From NCBI RefSeq assembly GCF_020618475.1, contig NZ_CP085341.1, positions 1-64,000 on the forward strand: a stretch of 64,000 nucleotides of DNA, written 5' to 3'. This document shows positions 62,757 to 64,000 of the stretch, piece by piece. The notes under the pieces were generated by a model. It had not been told where the DNA came from and searched no databases. It saw only the letters and a list, made by a program, of their open reading frames with translations. The position numbers were made by a program, and so were the translations under genes. This DNA is from Haladaptatus halobius (GTDB taxonomy: Archaea; Halobacteriota; Halobacteria; Halobacteriales; Haladaptataceae). The stretch's first letter is position 1. The number at the start of each line of letters is the position of its first letter.

Positions 62757-62853
62757 GTCGGACGTGAACGGCGGCAGTTGGACTGCGCTATTCACGTCCG
62801 ACGAACGTGGGATTCGCAGTGATAGAGATATCCCATCCGCACCCACGTTCCAG
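62757..62853 (+). ncRNA. Tandem-hairpin structured element, copy F
   Basis: P1 is GTCGGACGTGAA/TTCACGTCCGAC, twelve perfect pairs (62757-62768 with 62791-62802). P2 abuts it: GAACGTGGG/CCCACGTTC, nine perfect pairs (62803-62811 with 62842-62850). P1 differs from GTCGGGTG in copy G at paired positions on both strands. Confidence 0.62.
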
Positions 62854-63168
62854 GAAGACAAAATCCTTCAACGGTGGTCAGCAGAGGGATACCCCTTCAA
62901 AATACGTCTGTCACAGGTTGGACGTAGATATGCATCCACCATACTGACACCGTCGTTAGAAGGATATCTTGTACTACTGTTTTCTCTATAAGAGTAGTAG
63001 AAGAGAGACCTCACAGTAGTTATCAAAGCATACAACCAGGTATATCATTAGTACGAAGAGGTGCAGACGGTACTCGCGAGGAACGGTCAGCTACGGCGGA
63101 ATTCGTCGATAAAGATCTCAGTTTCAGCGGCGATGCAAACACTCGGAGTGGATGCTGCTTCGTAGCTG
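62854..63168. other. Intergenic, no gene seen
   Basis: About 315 bp between the structured element and the acidic-protein gene, with no feature recognised. Confidence 0.4.
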
Positions 63169-63927
63169 TCAGTTCTTATTCGATATCGTTGAGTGGCGAG
63201 TCGAACGACCCATGTCTGGCCGAGAGGACGGCATCGTGGAGACATTGGTAGTGACCTGTCCGCGATCGCTGCCTCCATGTCCGCTATCCTGTTCTTCCTC
63301 GGGTTCTTCCACTGTTTCCTCGTCCGTGTTATCTTTCTCTCCTAATCCGGCGGCGTCGAATAGCGAACGAAGCTTCGCGATGGTTTTCTCGGTCGACGAA
63401 GATTCGTCTTCTTCATCGTCCTCGCTTTCCGCCTCGGTCTCGTCGCCTTCCACCTCGTCTTTGTTTCTCGCTTCGGTCGTCGTCTCCTCGTCGGAACTGA
63501 ATGTCGGCAACACTGCCGACAGCAAGTCGCTTACGCTTCTCTCGCTGGCGCTGGATGTTTCATCGCCGCCGATGCATTGGAGTCGTTTGACGCGCTCCTC
63601 TGCGTCAAGGTTCGACCACTCGTTCGAGAGGTCTGCCAGCTCGAGTACGCGTCGGAGGTCGAGCACTGCATCGGGGTCGGCATCTTGCATCACTATCGGT
63701 AGGTCAGTCGGAGCGATATCGTCCGATACGTTCGCGAACCCGGTGGCCGTGAGCAATTCGTCGAGCGACGCATTTGCTATCTCTTCGTCGATGGCATCGA
63801 CGGTGTCGTGCACTGATTCGGCTTTTTCGTCCGGCAGTTCGTCATCCTCAACGGCGTCGAGTGCCGTCTGAATTCGCTCCATCCCATCGGTGAGTAGCTG
63901 TTCGAGGTTAGATTCGTCATTACTCAT
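63169..63927 (-). CDS. Acidic hypothetical protein (252 aa)
   Basis: The first 125 residues are helical and fold-like (LEQLLTDGMERIQTALDAVE, ASLDELLTATGFANVSDDIA, DAVLDLRRVLELADLSNEWS, DAEERVKRLQCIG). The rest is an extremely acidic, probably disordered linker (EVEGDETEAESEDDEEDESS) ending in a polar tail. The bases are GC-rich like the nuo end. I do not recognise the family. Confidence 0.72.
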   Translation of the reverse strand: MSNDESNLEQLLTDGMERIQTALDAVEDDELPDEKAESVHDTVDAIDEEIANASLDELLTATGFANVSDDIAPTDLPIVMQDADPDAVLDLRRVLELADLSNEWSNLDAEERVKRLQCIGGDETSSASERSVSDLLSAVLPTFSSDEETTTEARNKDEVEGDETEAESEDDEEDESSSTEKTIAKLRSLFDAAGLGEKDNTDEETVEEPEEEQDSGHGGSDRGQVTTNVSTMPSSRPDMGRSTRHSTISNKN

Positions 63928-64000
63928 GGTTTGAATAGAATGTCCGCAGATTAGTCGCTGACGGCCACTATAATTAATTCCGCATCGGTTTATTCTTTGT

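Noticed and set aside
1-64000. Search for tRNA, rRNA, replication initiator (Orc1/Cdc6 or Rep) and integrase genes
   Set aside because: None was recognised on either strand by eye; a covariance-model and profile search would be needed to be sure.

Overview
The window reads as DNA from a haloarchaeon (class Halobacteria). Most proteins are strongly acidic, two encode TFB general transcription factors, and many belong to families found essentially only in haloarchaea: HalOD1, DUF7344, Bat-type HTH_10, DUF5789, TbsP, DUF7504. The gene-poor, decayed character, the paralogue duplications and the absence of ribosomal or tRNA genes suggest an accessory replicon (megaplasmid or secondary chromosome) or a large genomic island rather than core chromosome.

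Layout. 0.4-3 kb holds an orphan, GC-rich nuoB-nuoCD-(truncated nuoI) piece of the complex I operon, then a pterin dehydratase. 3.5-8.7 kb is small haloarchaeal ORFs, two MITE-like elements with IS6-like ends, an IS200/IS605-like remnant, two nonsense-interrupted genes and a TFB gene clipped at its C-terminus. 8.8-11.9 kb has a GH15 glycosidase and a GAP-family membrane protein. 12-20 kb has zinc-ribbon miniproteins, a MATE exporter with a palindromic operator candidate, a Gdx/SugE exporter and a PadR regulator among gene fragments. 19.7-31.7 kb is a dense signalling and transcription island: HalOD1, DUF7344, Bat-type regulators, TbsP and a double-DUF7344 regulator, with a duplicated [DUF7344-Bat] cassette. 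32.3-36.5 kb is a secreted-protein cluster: a CHRD protein, Tat-exported proteins and a 12-repeat Asn/Gln-rich amyloid-like protein. 36.7-43.9 kb is a second regulatory island (Lrp, TrmB, HalOD1, DUF7344, second TFB, tandem wHTH pair). 44-64 kb is mixed: Gfo/Idh/MocA oxidoreductase, PAC2 protein, ABC exporter, DUF389 membrane protein, further HalOD1 genes and many fragments.

The most interesting material is non-coding. Six complete and one partial copy of a roughly 90-150 nt element occur at three loci (45.7-46.1, 57.7-58.1, 62.6-62.9 kb), all on the + strand and in tandem within a locus. Each complete copy has two abutting hairpins whose stems keep pairing while bases change, with mostly variable loops. 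This is what a structured RNA family, or a structured DNA site, looks like; I do not recognise it. A second dispersed element ends in CACTTCCGCTTA, has a small compensating hairpin in two copies, and lies upstream of both TFB genes.

Decay is pervasive. At least nine genes or fragments carry in-frame stops (TAG, TAA and TGA), and there are 5'- or 3'-truncated remnants of nuoI, a subtilase, UspA, DHFR, PPOX, GAP, PAC2, PAS, HalOD1 and DUF7344 genes. No intact transposase, integrase, replication gene, CRISPR array, tRNA or rRNA was found.
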